Shown in pieces: positions 1-8,121 of a stretch of DNA of 64,000 bases. Source of the DNA: Gluconacetobacter aggeris (GTDB lineage Bacteria > Pseudomonadota > Alphaproteobacteria > Acetobacterales > Acetobacteraceae). The number at the start of each line of letters is the position of its first letter. Within the stretch, counting starts at the first letter, position 1. A program made the position numbers and the translations under genes. The notes below the pieces were generated by a model that was given only the letters and a program-made list of their open reading frames with translations, was not told where the DNA came from and searched no databases. The DNA is taken from positions 1 through 64,000 of the forward strand of contig NZ_JABEQD010000016.1 in the NCBI RefSeq assembly GCF_014174395.1, written 5' to 3'.

Positions 1-215
1 GACAGCATCTCCTCAATCGCCGCAACGCGCCGATCTATCTCGCTCCCGACCCACTCCATGGCCATCGCATAATCGCTGGGCCTGAGCGGGTCATCCAGCA
101 GTGCCGCCCGGATGGCGCCGATCATCAGCACCGACAGCACGGAAAGGTCGCGCGTCTGCTGGGTGATTGCAGCAATGCGATCAGGCGTCGCCAAGGGCGC
201 GGCTTTCCGCCTCAT
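1..215 (-). CDS. Partial small hypothetical protein of the mobile element
   Basis: An open minus-strand frame starts at the ATG complementary to 213-215 and runs off the left window edge, giving about 71 codons (MRRKAAPLATPDRIAAI at the N terminus). The start overlaps the TGA of the upstream helix-turn-helix gene by ATGA, the same coupling used by the other small genes here, which is the main reason to believe it. I do not recognise a family. Confidence 0.5.
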   Translation of the reverse strand, partial: MRRKAAPLATPDRIAAITQQTRDLSVLSVLMIGAIRAALLDDPLRPSDYAMAMEWVGSEIDRRVAAIEEML

Positions 216-406
216 GTCACCGGCCTCCGATCTTCCAGTTGAACGCGATAGGCTGGCCGCCCCAGCACCTCCTGCCAGTAACGAGAGCAGGTGATGTGCG
301 GCAGGCCGAGCTTCGCGCCGATTTCCTTCCAGGTGCGCCCGGCTTCGCGCAGCCGGACCAGTTCTTTGACCCGCGCCTCGGGCCAGACTTTGCGGGGCCG
401 TCCCAT
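212..406 (-). CDS. Small helix-turn-helix protein (64 aa)
   Basis: The protein starts MGRPRKVWPEARVKELVRL and contains a compact helix-turn-helix pattern (AGRTWKEIGAKLGLP, about residues 22-36), as in small phage DNA-binding or terminase-small-subunit-like proteins. It starts inside a TGATG overlap with the previous gene and ends in an ATGA overlap with the next, so it is probably translationally coupled. A regulatory or DNA-packaging role is possible; I cannot choose between them. Confidence 0.55.
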   Translation of the reverse strand: MGRPRKVWPEARVKELVRLREAGRTWKEIGAKLGLPHITCSRYWQEVLGRPAYRVQLEDRRPVT

Positions 407-675
407 CAGGCCGTCCTCTCGTCGCGGAGCAGCATGGCTTCGAGGATCTCCAGCCGCTCAAGCTGGCGCTTCGCGAGCCACTTGATAGCTTCCGGCTCGC
501 TGTCCTCGGGCTGCAAGTCTCCACAGTTCAGCATCACCATCAGCGCCGCGATGCATCGAGCATCCTGTGCCAGGCTGACCTTGTCGCGCACGGCGTCGAG
601 GATATCCCTCTCTTGCTCCGTGATCCTTCGGTCATGCACCTGGTCGAGGATGAAGGCGCGCATTCCCTCATTCAT
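406..675 (-). CDS. Hypothetical protein (89 aa)
   Basis: The frame is open upstream, but the ATG at 675 (MNEGMRAFILDQ) is preferred because it overlaps the stop of the preceding 42-residue gene by ATGA and leaves out a low-complexity upstream extension. The product is mostly helical and charged, with no recognised domain. It ends in a TGATG overlap with the HTH gene. Confidence 0.5.
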   Translation of the reverse strand: MNEGMRAFILDQVHDRRITEQERDILDAVRDKVSLAQDARCIAALMVMLNCGDLQPEDSEPEAIKWLAKRQLERLEILEAMLLRDERTA

Positions 676-800
676 AGCGCACCCTCTCGCCGGGCCAGGC
701 GCAACGAGAACTGACTGAGCGCGCCGGCCGAGCGCATCGCCCAGCAGGATACGGGCAGCAGGACGAACAGCGCCGCCTGCCGCGAGATGGAGGCGATCAT
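672..800 (-). CDS. Very small membrane or exported peptide (42 aa)
   Basis: This reading frame is short but fits exactly between its neighbours: its ATG (798-800) overlaps the upstream TGA and its own TGA (672-674) overlaps the next ATG. The product begins MIASISRQAALFVLLPVSCW, a hydrophobic segment of about 14 residues followed by an Arg-rich tail, like a small membrane peptide or a spanin/Rz1-type lysis peptide. That comparison is only by shape; there is no clear lipobox. Confidence 0.4.
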   Translation of the reverse strand: MIASISRQAALFVLLPVSCWAMRSAGALSQFSLRLARREGAL

Positions 801-1090
801 CGTCCGATCCTCCCGCCGCCCAGGACGGCCAGCACGTCGCGGGCCAGCCGCTCCCGGTTGGCTGCATCCATCGAGCCAGGGTCAGACACAGCCAGCGTGG
901 CGCGGGCGATCAGGTCTCGCTGGGAACGGGCTGGGCCCGACCAGGCAGCGTCCCATGCATGCCCCCACCGTCTGATCGTCGTTTCCATCACGCCTTCCTC
1001 CGCCGGCGTTTGAAGGCGGTCCGAGGGAATGGCGCGCGCGATGCGGCGGTTATAGGTCAGCGCAGCCTGCACGGCAGATTGGATGCTCAT
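797..1090 (-). CDS. Hypothetical protein (97 aa)
   Basis: The protein (MSIQSAVQAALTYNRRIARA at the N terminus) is soluble, helical and rich in Ala and Arg. ATGA overlaps at both ends tie it to its neighbours. No family recognised. Confidence 0.5.
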   Translation of the reverse strand: MSIQSAVQAALTYNRRIARAIPSDRLQTPAEEGVMETTIRRWGHAWDAAWSGPARSQRDLIARATLAVSDPGSMDAANRERLARDVLAVLGGGRIGR

Positions 1091-1395
1091 GGCGCCTTCT
1101 CAGCGATTGAGAGGATATCGCGTGCGAGGACCAGGCCCCAGTCATCTGGATCGACGGTGTCTTGCATGTCAGCGAGAGCAAGCCGTGCCTTGGCGGCGAG
1201 ATCTCCCACGGACCGGGGGCGTTCCATCTTCACGGCAGAGATAGCCCGCATCAGACGCGACGAGAGACAGCGCGCCTGTGCTTCCTGTTCGGCTGGCCAG
1301 AGGTCGCTGCGCATCTGGGTGAGGGGCGCCCATGCCCGCCATTCCTGGCGACAGAGGTTAATCGCCGATATGGCCATGCTGCGAAGGCTGCTCAT
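1087..1395 (-). CDS. Hypothetical protein (102 aa)
   Basis: The ATG at 1395 (MSSLRSMAISAINLCRQEW) is chosen over upstream starts because it overlaps the preceding stop by ATGA. The product is helical, with a Trp-rich stretch near residues 19-33. No recognised domain. Confidence 0.5.
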   Translation of the reverse strand: MSSLRSMAISAINLCRQEWRAWAPLTQMRSDLWPAEQEAQARCLSSRLMRAISAVKMERPRSVGDLAAKARLALADMQDTVDPDDWGLVLARDILSIAEKAP

Positions 1396-1664
1396 GCCGC
1401 ACCGCCTTTGCGCAGGGATTCCGCGTCTCTCTCCGCGACCTCCGCGATCCGCTCGGCATAGGCCGCCAGCCAAAGCAGCGCGCCGTGCCATTCCGACACT
1501 GTGTCCTCGGGCGCATCCTGCACCAGGTTCATGTCCCGCCCGATCGCCAGAGCGATGTCGCGCAGGTCGCGGGTGTGGAAAGTCTGCCGGTCGAGGGCAT
1601 CGACGCCATCTACCGGCGGTGGGGCAACCGGGATCTTCCGGCTGGTTGCTGGACGGGGGCTCAT
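1392..1664 (-). CDS. Hypothetical protein (90 aa)
   Basis: Coupled by ATGA overlaps at both ends. The middle contains DTVSEWHGALLWLAAYAER; the next gene upstream (1661-1909) has the similar DTVSDWAHALQWLRDSIRS, which suggests the two are diverged tandem paralogues. Function unknown. Confidence 0.5.
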   Translation of the reverse strand: MSPRPATSRKIPVAPPPVDGVDALDRQTFHTRDLRDIALAIGRDMNLVQDAPEDTVSEWHGALLWLAAYAERIAEVAERDAESLRKGGAA

Positions 1665-1909
1665 GCCGTGGCTCCCTTCTGCCGGGCGATCTCATCCAGG
1701 GGGCTGGCGATGGCACTCCTAATCGAATCCCGCAGCCACTGGAGCGCGTGGGCCCAGTCGCTCACCGTGTCGCTGCCGACCTCCCCCTCGGTGTCGACCA
1801 TCTGCCCTAGCAACAGGGTCAGGCCGGACACGGCAAGCTCAACGTCACCCAAGGCGCTCTTGGCGGCGTTGGCGAGGCGATCGTGGTCGGGCGTCCTGGC
1901 TCTGCTCAT
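1661..1909 (-). CDS. Hypothetical protein (82 aa), possible paralogue of its downstream neighbour
   Basis: The start at 1909 (MSRARTPDHDRLANAAKSAL) overlaps the previous stop by ATGA. The motif DTVSDWAHALQWLRD matches the same position in the 90-residue product of 1392-1664. No function recognised. Confidence 0.5.
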   Translation of the reverse strand: MSRARTPDHDRLANAAKSALGDVELAVSGLTLLLGQMVDTEGEVGSDTVSDWAHALQWLRDSIRSAIASPLDEIARQKGATA

Positions 1910-2130
1910 GACCGCCCCTCCAGTTCCTCGATGCCGGTGGTGATTTCCTCCGACAGTCGCGAGAGTTCTTCTCCAGCCCACTGGATCGCGTGGCCATAGA
2001 GGCCCATGCGCTCCACAGTCGGCTCGAAGCACGTTTGAGCGGCCGCATTTCCTGCCCAGATCAGTAGGGTCGCGATGTTCTGGGCCTTGAAGCCGGCCGC
2101 CGCGATGCGGTCCATGCGCTTCTGGCTCAT
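1906..2130 (-). CDS. Hypothetical protein (74 aa)
   Basis: Starts MSQKRMDRIAAAGFKAQNIA and ends in an acidic helix. It also carries an AIQWAGEELSRL stretch resembling the AL-W-L region of the next two genes, so it may belong to the same small family. ATGA overlaps at both ends. Confidence 0.5.
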   Translation of the reverse strand: MSQKRMDRIAAAGFKAQNIATLLIWAGNAAAQTCFEPTVERMGLYGHAIQWAGEELSRLSEEITTGIEELEGRS

Positions 2131-2309
2131 CGGCCGCCCTCCGCCAGGACCAGCTGGGCGTCCGAAACGGGACGGCTCAAGACCTCAGGCCGGGCGAAAC
2201 CCGCCAGGGCGACGAAAAAGAGGAACGCCATTGCAACCGATGTCCCGGTGGCGCGTACGAGTGTCCATGCCCACGATCGTGGGTGCGTGCTATAGGCACG
2301 ATCAGCCAT
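2127..2309 (-). CDS. Small membrane protein (60 aa), first gene of the coupled chain
   Basis: A single hydrophobic segment (VAMAFLFFVALAGFA, about residues 25-39) predicts one membrane span. This is the first gene of the minus-strand chain; the promoter should lie in the 87-bp interval to the divergent RHH gene. No recognised family; a small phage membrane protein is plausible. Confidence 0.45.
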   Translation of the reverse strand: MADRAYSTHPRSWAWTLVRATGTSVAMAFLFFVALAGFARPEVLSRPVSDAQLVLAEGGR

Positions 2310-2382
2310 TGCCTGCTCCTGCTGCGAGCGGTTGTGGTCAGGGCTGGTTGGAAGTTGGCGCTTCCTTCCGGCCCGATTTTTT

Positions 2383-2422
2383 GATAATCGGCAATTATGT
2401 CTACGTCAATAACCGATAATCG
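2383..2422. promoter_or_regulatory. Direct repeat GATAATCG around the RHH gene start (candidate operator)
   Basis: The octamer GATAATCG occurs at 2383-2390 and again at 2415-2422, the second copy inside the first codons of the RHH gene. Spacing of 32 bp (about three helical turns) suits cooperative binding by an RHH dimer pair. Inferred only from position and repeat. Confidence 0.25.
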
Positions 2423-2600
2423 TAAAAAGAGAGGCCGACCGGCGACGGGGCTTGACCCTATGTGGGGCGTTCGATTCCCAGCCTCACAGCGGCAGGCTAT
2501 TGACGCTTGGGTGGAGAAGAACGGCATTACGCGGGCAGAGGCCATCAGACGGCTGGTCCAGATAGGACTGGAGATAGATGATGATTTTTCAAAAAAATAG
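2397..2600 (+). CDS. Ribbon-helix-helix-type small regulator (67 aa)
   Basis: The basic N terminus (NRKKRGRPATG) is followed by a beta strand and two helices (VRFPASQRQAIDAWVEKNG, then TRAEAIRRLVQIGLE), the layout of RHH/CopG-type DNA-binding proteins. It is divergent from the phage-like chain and overlaps the start of the downstream exported protein by 23 nt, so the two are probably cotranscribed. A role as regulator of the element or as an antitoxin-like protein is inferred. Confidence 0.6.
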   Translation: MSTSITDNRKKRGRPATGLDPMWGVRFPASQRQAIDAWVEKNGITRAEAIRRLVQIGLEIDDDFSKK

Positions 2601-3057
2601 AATTCTATTCTTATTTTTTTCTACATTCTTATTAACGAGACATAGCTTAGCTCAGCCCGCATCCTATACGGCAAAAGATATTATTTCTGGATGCAAGTCT
2701 TTTTTTGATAATTACAAAAACAATACGACACTGTCATCGGCTCTGGACGAAGGAATATGCATAGGTTCTGTCAGGGCATCTCTAAAATACCAAACTGGAA
2801 TAGCCAGATTAATATCTATTTACAAAACAAACACTCAGGATTTTGCAAAAAAACTACTTGGAATATCGTTTACAGTGGGATTCCCAGCTTGCCCATCAAA
2901 AACTTCATCTGTTTTTGACGCAATGCAATATGTAATTACCTACGGGAATGAGCATCCAGACCAAGTTAATCGTGATGCAGAAGAGTTCGTGGGCGAAGCG
3001 ATGGCGGAGGCTTTCCCCTGTACACCGGAATCTTTGGCGTATTATCGTAATCATTAA
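2578..3057 (+). CDS. Exported Rap1a/Tai-like protein (159 aa)
   Basis: The N terminus has a Lys-containing n-region and a hydrophobic core (ILFLFFSTFLL) ending near HSLAQPA, a likely signal peptide. The mature part has the layout of the Rap1a/Tai immunity family: an early Cys-containing helix with ALDEGICIGSV, a CPSK turn, and a C-terminal helix ending EAFPC. Two adjacent ATGs (2578, 2581) can serve as start. The gene is much richer in A+T than its flanks, a sign of transfer. If the family assignment holds it may protect against a periplasmic peptidoglycan-degrading toxin, but no such toxin is visible. Confidence 0.55.
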   Translation: MMIFQKNRILFLFFSTFLLTRHSLAQPASYTAKDIISGCKSFFDNYKNNTTLSSALDEGICIGSVRASLKYQTGIARLISIYKTNTQDFAKKLLGISFTVGFPACPSKTSSVFDAMQYVITYGNEHPDQVNRDAEEFVGEAMAEAFPCTPESLAYYRNH

Positions 3058-3248
3058 GAAATTCTATGATTTGCACCGTCGGCCCGCGCCGATGAGGCCG
3101 CCCCTCCAGAACGGAGCCATAGGCACGAAATGGCGATCCGTACCGCCGAGATCCTGACCAGTCTATGTCACTCGAGAACTGCCTGAGGCTGTTTCAAAAG
3201 GCCCTGCTGGCAGTGGCGTCAGCGTCCCCGTGTCAGAAAGTCAGAGGG

Positions 3249-4469
3249 TCAATCGCCCGCCGTCCTGCTGGGTTCCGACACCCAGCACTCCCATTCGTCC
3301 ATCATCTGCCGGCGCTTCTCGAATAGATCCCCACGCCGATAGGCGGCCTCGACCTTGTCCCCGATCGCATGCGCCAGAGCCATCTCGGCCACCTCGCGCG
3401 GATAGTCCGTTTCTTCGGCCGCCCAGTCGCGGAAGGTGGAGCGCAGGCCATGGACGGTGACCGCCTTCGTCTCGGCCGCAAGGTGCAGGGCCTTGGACAG
3501 CGCCACATCAGATAGCGGCTTGCCGCGTTTCTGACCGGGGAATACCAGGTCGCCGGCTTCCTGATCCCGCAGTAGCAAGACGTCCTGGAGAATGGCCAGA
3601 GCCCCTTCCGGCAGCGGGACCCGATGCTCACGGGCCATCTTCATCCGCTCGGCCGGTACCACCCATACTTTGCCCTTGAGATCGACTTCCGACCAAACCG
3701 CGCCGCGGACCTCGCCAGAGCGGGCTGCAGTCAGGCATGCAAAACGAACTGCCTTGGCTGCGATGCCCTGCGAACTGGACAATGCGACCATCACCTTGCC
3801 GATGTCCTTCCGGTCCACTGCTGCTCGGTGTTCCACCGTCGTGACCGACGACGGCTTCGGCAGGATGTTCGACAGATGACCTCTCCACCGTGCCGGGTTC
3901 TCGCCCTCTCGCCATCCATGGGTCTTGGCATAGTCCAGAATCCGCTCGATACGCCCTCTCACCCGGTCAGCCGTTTCCGTCTTGCTCGCCCAGATCGGCC
4001 GCAAGACTGCCAGGACATCTTCCGTCTCGATCGCGCCGACGGTCTTGTCCCCGATATGAGGATGCGCCAGACGTTCCAGGGAACTCGTCCAAATGCCGGG
4101 CAGGCGTGGGTCTCGCCAGCCTGGAGTCTGTTCCTTGATATAGCGCTCCGCGACGGTCCCGAACGTTAGGCCGGTCTCTCGTCGGGCCTCCGCCTGAGCT
4201 GCTTCTCGGCGCTCCAGGGGATCGACCGATTGTCGCAATGTGCGCCGAGCATCGGCGGCGGCGTCGCGGGCTTCTGCCAGCGAGACATCCGGATAAGGCC
4301 CCAGCCCCATCTCGCGACGCTTGCCGGTCGTCGGGCTAAGGTAGCGGAATGACCAGAGCCGGCTTCTGCCCCGGACTGTTATCCACAGGTTGCCACCGTC
4401 TCCCCACACACCATCTTTCAGCGTCTCGACCCGGCGCGCGGTCATTTGATTCGGAGGACGACGGCCCAT
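3249..4469 (-). CDS. P4-type tyrosine integrase (406 aa)
   Basis: Full-length site-specific recombinase. The N terminus (about 1-90) is the DUF4102 arm-binding domain (LKDGVWGDGGNLWITV), followed by the core-binding domain and the C-terminal catalytic domain. Catalytic residues are visible: Arg in ARSGEVRGAVW, HGLR (HxxR), LAHAIGD (second His) and the nucleophile Tyr in EAAYRRGD. It integrates and excises the element by recombination at an att site normally next to the gene. No tRNA is seen at either flank, so the attachment site is undetermined. It points the same way as the small-gene chain, and the other element end lies outside the window. Confidence 0.93.
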   Translation of the reverse strand: MGRRPPNQMTARRVETLKDGVWGDGGNLWITVRGRSRLWSFRYLSPTTGKRREMGLGPYPDVSLAEARDAAADARRTLRQSVDPLERREAAQAEARRETGLTFGTVAERYIKEQTPGWRDPRLPGIWTSSLERLAHPHIGDKTVGAIETEDVLAVLRPIWASKTETADRVRGRIERILDYAKTHGWREGENPARWRGHLSNILPKPSSVTTVEHRAAVDRKDIGKVMVALSSSQGIAAKAVRFACLTAARSGEVRGAVWSEVDLKGKVWVVPAERMKMAREHRVPLPEGALAILQDVLLLRDQEAGDLVFPGQKRGKPLSDVALSKALHLAAETKAVTVHGLRSTFRDWAAEETDYPREVAEMALAHAIGDKVEAAYRRGDLFEKRRQMMDEWECWVSEPSRTAGD

Positions 4470-4707
4470 GCTACAGAGGACTCCAAACCTTTTTTACCCA
4501 CCATGGTGCCCATCTTAGCGCGTGCGCTTTGGGGAGCCATCCAGACACTCCCAGAAATGGAGCGTCTGCCATGGCCCTCTGATTAATAGCATTTTTTGAA
4601 CGGCGGGACACAGCCAGAAGCAGGAGTTGGGTGTCCCTATGGGACGCCATTGATTTTATTGGCAATTTAGGCTTATCCACAAATATCATAGATGTTCATC
4701 TGAACAC
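4470..4707. other. Non-coding interval between integrase and integrase remnant
   Basis: No convincing gene. The interval should contain the integrase promoter and perhaps an att core, but I see no tRNA or obvious direct repeat. It contains an imperfect inverted repeat around GGGACACAGCC and GGGTGTCCC near 4604-4637. Confidence 0.4.
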
Positions 4708-4940
4708 CTACAGCGACAGGGCGCTGGTCACCTCCCGCAGATAATCCGGGTCGAATTTCCGGTAGACCCGACGCAATGTCTTCGGGTCGGTGGCAAGCCA
4801 GTCTCCCGCCTGGTCAATCGGAACCTTGGCCATAGCCATCCATGATGCCACGCTGTGCTTGAGGTGGTGCTGTGTCGGCTTCCACGACAGCCCGGTCTGC
4901 TCGCACGCCTGGGCATCCCGTTCACTTGACCGAGCCTGGG
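4708..4940 (-). pseudogene. C-terminal remnant of a second tyrosine recombinase
   Basis: The minus strand read from about 4940 to the TAG at 4708 encodes a recognisable recombinase tail: HHLKHSVASWMAMAKVP (the HxxK/R block), then DWLATDPKTLRRVYRKF with the expected Tyr and DPDYLREV. About 75 codons remain, with no N-terminal or core-binding domains. It lies directly behind the intact integrase, so an older element with its own integrase seems to have been partly replaced or lost. Confidence 0.7.
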
Positions 4941-5095
4941 GTATGGCGTGGGGGCTGCCCAGGGGTGGGCGGTTCCCTGGGGTCCCGGCCCTGGGCGATA
5001 TCGCCGTAGGCGCCGGTCTTTGTCGTCAGGGGAGGCTTTTTGCCTTTCGTGGTCTTTGTGAGAACTCCCTCTGATTTTCCCTTGATGTTTCCCAT
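4922..5095 (-). CDS. Small basic hypothetical protein (57 aa)
   Basis: The ATG at 5095 is preceded by a good ribosome-binding site (GGAGGGCGAAATG). The product is Lys/Pro-rich and without obvious fold (MGNIKGKSEGVLTKTTKGKK at the N terminus). It overlaps the integrase remnant at its 3' end. The strong Shine-Dalgarno is the main support. Confidence 0.35.
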   Translation of the reverse strand: MGNIKGKSEGVLTKTTKGKKPPLTTKTGAYGDIAQGRDPREPPTPGQPPRHTPGSVK

Positions 5096-5246
5096 TTCGC
5101 CCTCCTGCGGCCGATAGATCGACAGGAAATGGGCATCTGCCCGGCGATCGCAAGGGACGATACATCTGGGCAAAAGCGCCAGACCGGCAGATCTGCGGAA
5201 TCAGTCTCTTCGGCCGTTATTCAGGGAAAGTCGGGATGGGGCAGGG

Positions 5247-5435
5247 TTAGCCGCGCATCGCCTTTTTGATTTTCTGGTCGGTCTTGTATTGGCTGAGGGC
5301 ATAGACCGACCAGATGGCGGCGGGAATCCAGCCGATGATCGTAATCTGGAGAAACAGGCAGACGATGCCGGCAATCGGCCTTCCGATGGTGAAGAACTGA
5401 AGCCAGGGGAGGATGAGGGCGAGGAGGAGGCGCAT
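5247..5435 (-). CDS. YqaE/Pmp3 family membrane proteolipid (62 aa)
   Basis: A very hydrophobic protein with two membrane spans: MRLLLALILPWLQFFTIG, then VCLFLQITIIGWIPAAIWSV, and a short polar tail ending KKAMRG. The GWIPAAIWSVYAL segment is the family hallmark of Pmp3/UPF0057 proteins, which modulate membrane potential under stress. The start is the internal ATG at 5435; the upstream extension of the frame has no features of the family. It appears monocistronic. Confidence 0.85.
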   Translation of the reverse strand: MRLLLALILPWLQFFTIGRPIAGIVCLFLQITIIGWIPAAIWSVYALSQYKTDQKIKKAMRG

Positions 5436-5736
5436 TCGGCAAGTCTCTTTACGGATATGTTGATAAATTAGGTCTTCACGCAATGCGGGAGAGACCGTTG
5501 CGCCGTGTATTCTGCGGGCGTTCCGGCGGTAAGCCAAAGGGAAAGTTTCAAAACGGCCATTGGGGGCTGGGGGAGGGCCTCTCCTGTTCCTGTGTACAAC
5601 CATGTGGATAATGGGTACAAAGACTCGTACTCTGGCACGTACGAATTGATGCGTTCGGCTTGAGGGCACCGGTGAGACCGCGCGAGGGGGTATGGTTTCC
5701 TCGCATGGTCGCGTCGGTAGCGGCCGGCAATCGGCG
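5436..5736. other. Intergenic region with a DnaA-box-like sequence
   Basis: About 300 bp with no convincing gene. TGTGGATAA at 5603-5611 is a perfect match to the reverse of the DnaA box TTATCCACA. Isolated boxes occur by chance, so this is only noted. The segment should hold the promoter of the YqaE gene. Confidence 0.3.
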
Positions 5737-8121
5737 TTACAGCCGCGCCATCATGCTTGCGAGCGGCGCCGTCAGGTACCGGTGCAGCCATCGGTGCAGG
5801 GGGCGGAAGGGGCTTGTATAGGGATCGGTGGCGGCGGACTGGAAATCGGGTGCCGGGCAGTGCTGGCCGAAATTTTTCGCGAAGGGGACGGACGCGCCCT
5901 GGCGGACATAGCGGTGGTACAGTTCCGCGTCTGCCCCCGTGCCCCAGCCTGCGGCGTGGCATAGTACCGCGGCGAAGGCCTGCGAGCGGGCGGGGAGCAG
6001 ATCGGCCGCATTTTCCGCCTGGTCCACCGCGATGGCGCGATAATGAAAACGCCGGTAGGGGGCGGCCTCGCTGGCGGCGAAGCGGGTGCGCTCGCCCTCG
6101 GTGACCAGCGGGCCGGACAGGGCGGCGGCGGTGCGAGCCTGTCTGGTCAGGGGGATGGTCGGCTGGTTGTCGGTGGGTGACAGAACCGTGATGGTGCGGC
6201 CCGCGCCTGTGGTGAAACCGCCATTGAACACGGCATAATCCGGGTCCTGCTCGGTGCCCATGATCTCCATGCCATGGGCGCGGGCGATGCTGGCGGCGGT
6301 AAACCACGCCTGCGCGCGGCCCACTGCGGTCCAGCGATGCCGTGCATCCCGCAGGGCGTCGCCATAGGCTTTGGCCCAGGTGCGGAACGGGACGGGTTTG
6401 CCGTCCCTGACATCATGCGGATCGTCATCTTCAGGGAAATATCGGAGGGATTCGGTGATGCGCCCGGCGCGCACCAGTCGCCGGGCCAGGATCATCCGGA
6501 TGGCGTCGAATTCGGGCGGGGCTGCCGATGGCGGGGCCTGCCCTTGCGCCGCGGGGATATGGGCATCGACATAATGCCGCAATTCGTCGACCGTCAGTAC
6601 CCGTTCGGCGAGATAGGCGGCGTCGAAGGCCACGCCGCTTTGGCTGCCTGCGTTGACCGCGGCGGCATAGAGGCAGTCGAACGCTGCGACATACTGTCCC
6701 CGGGAGAGGGTGAGGACGCCCTGTTCGGCGCGGAGGCGGCTGATTTCCTCCGGTGCCAGGCCGTCCGCGACGGTGGGAAATGCCTTGGCCGCTTCGGCAT
6801 AATATCGGGCCGCGGCAGCTAGGTCGCCGTGCTGGATGGCCAGTTTTGCCAGTACCCAGCGCGATAGCGCGCCGGGCTGCATGGTGGCGAGCGTCTTCGC
6901 CAGATCGTAGCGGCCGCTGCGATAGGCCAGGGCGGCCAGCCGGTCGGCGTGGGCGATATGTTCGACCCCGCGCGCGTGAATGGCATCGACCAGGGTAACG
7001 ATGGCCGGGTTGGGGCGGATGGTCCGGATTTCGGTGCAATAGGGGCAACCATTGCCGGCAATGCCGCGTGCGGCGTCGTGATAGCCCAGGCCGCCCCGGT
7101 CTGGTGCGGCATAGTCGGACGCCGTTCGCGGATCGTCGTTGATGATGTCGCCGGTGCGGGCCAGCGCATAGGCCACCAGCAGGTTCTGGCTGAGTGGATC
7201 GTCGATCAGGTGCTCGGTGCGCCGTGGGTCGGCCATTGCCCACGCGGCGATGAGCAGCAGCGACGTGGCGCCGCTGGCGGACCCGCGTGCTGCCTGTTCG
7301 GCATAGAGTGCGATGGCGTGTTTGAGGTTCGCAGGGTCGATGCTGTCGGCGCAGGGGGCGCCGGTCAGGAAGGCTTTCCAGCCGCAGGCCGTCCTGCCAT
7401 CCATCAGATAGGATCTCGCCTGTTCGCCATAGCTGGCGACGGCGAGGGAGAGCGGGTCGGGAGCGTTCTGCCGTGCGAGGGCGCGGGCCTGGGCGAAGGC
7501 GTGGGCCGCGGCCTCGCGCGCATCTCCGCTACCGGTGGCGAGCAGCCTGTCCATCTGCAGGCGGCCGAGCATGTAGGCGGCCCAGACCGCCCGTTCCTGT
7601 CTCTCGCCGTCCGGGAGGTCCAGCACGGCCTGGAAGCGTTTGCGTGCATGTTCGGCATAATCGCCGCCGAGCTTGCGGGCGAGGGCGTAATCGACCGTGC
7701 CGGCTGTATAGAGGCGGATCGCCGCGGGCAGGCCGTCCGCGTGTTCATAGGCGGAATCGCCGTCGATCGCGTCGCGCATCATCGCAACGCGGTTCTGCTG
7801 CAGGGGGGAGAGGGCGTCCATCCCTGGTTCGGGCGGGGTGCTGTCCGGGTCCGCCGGCTGGGTGGTTCGGGGCGCGGGCCTGGCGACCCGGAGCGAATCG
7901 TCCGGTATGACGAGGTGGCCGACTGCGTAGGCGAAGGATGTTGCCGGGGTGGTCTTGAGCGTAGCTGCGCGGTCGTCCAGCAACTGGGTCGGAAAATCCA
8001 TGCCGCAGGCGAGGGCGATTGAAATGCCGGCCACGCTCGACAGCGTGAAGGCCAGCCCGTAGCGTTGCGCGGCGCGCCGGCATGGTGTCATCGGTGCGGG
8101 TGGATCAGTCCTGTTTTTCAT
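5737..8121 (-). CDS. Large exported helical-repeat protein of unknown function (about 794 aa)
   Basis: I chose the ATG at 8121 (MKNRTDPPAPM) because a longer Cys-rich extension would overlap the upstream gene by over 130 nt; this start overlaps it by 17 nt. A hydrophobic segment near residues 25-40 (LSSVAGISIALACG) suggests a signal or anchor. The rest is Ala-rich helical repeats of TPR/Sel1 character (YAEHARKRFQAVLD, AARYYAEAAKAFP) with one CPYC motif in the middle. The gene is paired with an upstream DUF3142 protein, an arrangement that suggests one envelope-associated task. Function unknown. Confidence 0.7.
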   Translation of the reverse strand: MKNRTDPPAPMTPCRRAAQRYGLAFTLSSVAGISIALACGMDFPTQLLDDRAATLKTTPATSFAYAVGHLVIPDDSLRVARPAPRTTQPADPDSTPPEPGMDALSPLQQNRVAMMRDAIDGDSAYEHADGLPAAIRLYTAGTVDYALARKLGGDYAEHARKRFQAVLDLPDGERQERAVWAAYMLGRLQMDRLLATGSGDAREAAAHAFAQARALARQNAPDPLSLAVASYGEQARSYLMDGRTACGWKAFLTGAPCADSIDPANLKHAIALYAEQAARGSASGATSLLLIAAWAMADPRRTEHLIDDPLSQNLLVAYALARTGDIINDDPRTASDYAAPDRGGLGYHDAARGIAGNGCPYCTEIRTIRPNPAIVTLVDAIHARGVEHIAHADRLAALAYRSGRYDLAKTLATMQPGALSRWVLAKLAIQHGDLAAAARYYAEAAKAFPTVADGLAPEEISRLRAEQGVLTLSRGQYVAAFDCLYAAAVNAGSQSGVAFDAAYLAERVLTVDELRHYVDAHIPAAQGQAPPSAAPPEFDAIRMILARRLVRAGRITESLRYFPEDDDPHDVRDGKPVPFRTWAKAYGDALRDARHRWTAVGRAQAWFTAASIARAHGMEIMGTEQDPDYAVFNGGFTTGAGRTITVLSPTDNQPTIPLTRQARTAAALSGPLVTEGERTRFAASEAAPYRRFHYRAIAVDQAENAADLLPARSQAFAAVLCHAAGWGTGADAELYHRYVRQGASVPFAKNFGQHCPAPDFQSAATDPYTSPFRPLHRWLHRYLTAPLASMMARL

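Noticed and set aside
4471-4689. 72-codon minus frame upstream of the integrase
   Set aside because: No ribosome-binding site or similarity; more likely promoter/att DNA.
3058-4710. A tRNA attachment site for the integrase
   Set aside because: I looked for a cloverleaf or tRNA 3' end on both flanks and found none.
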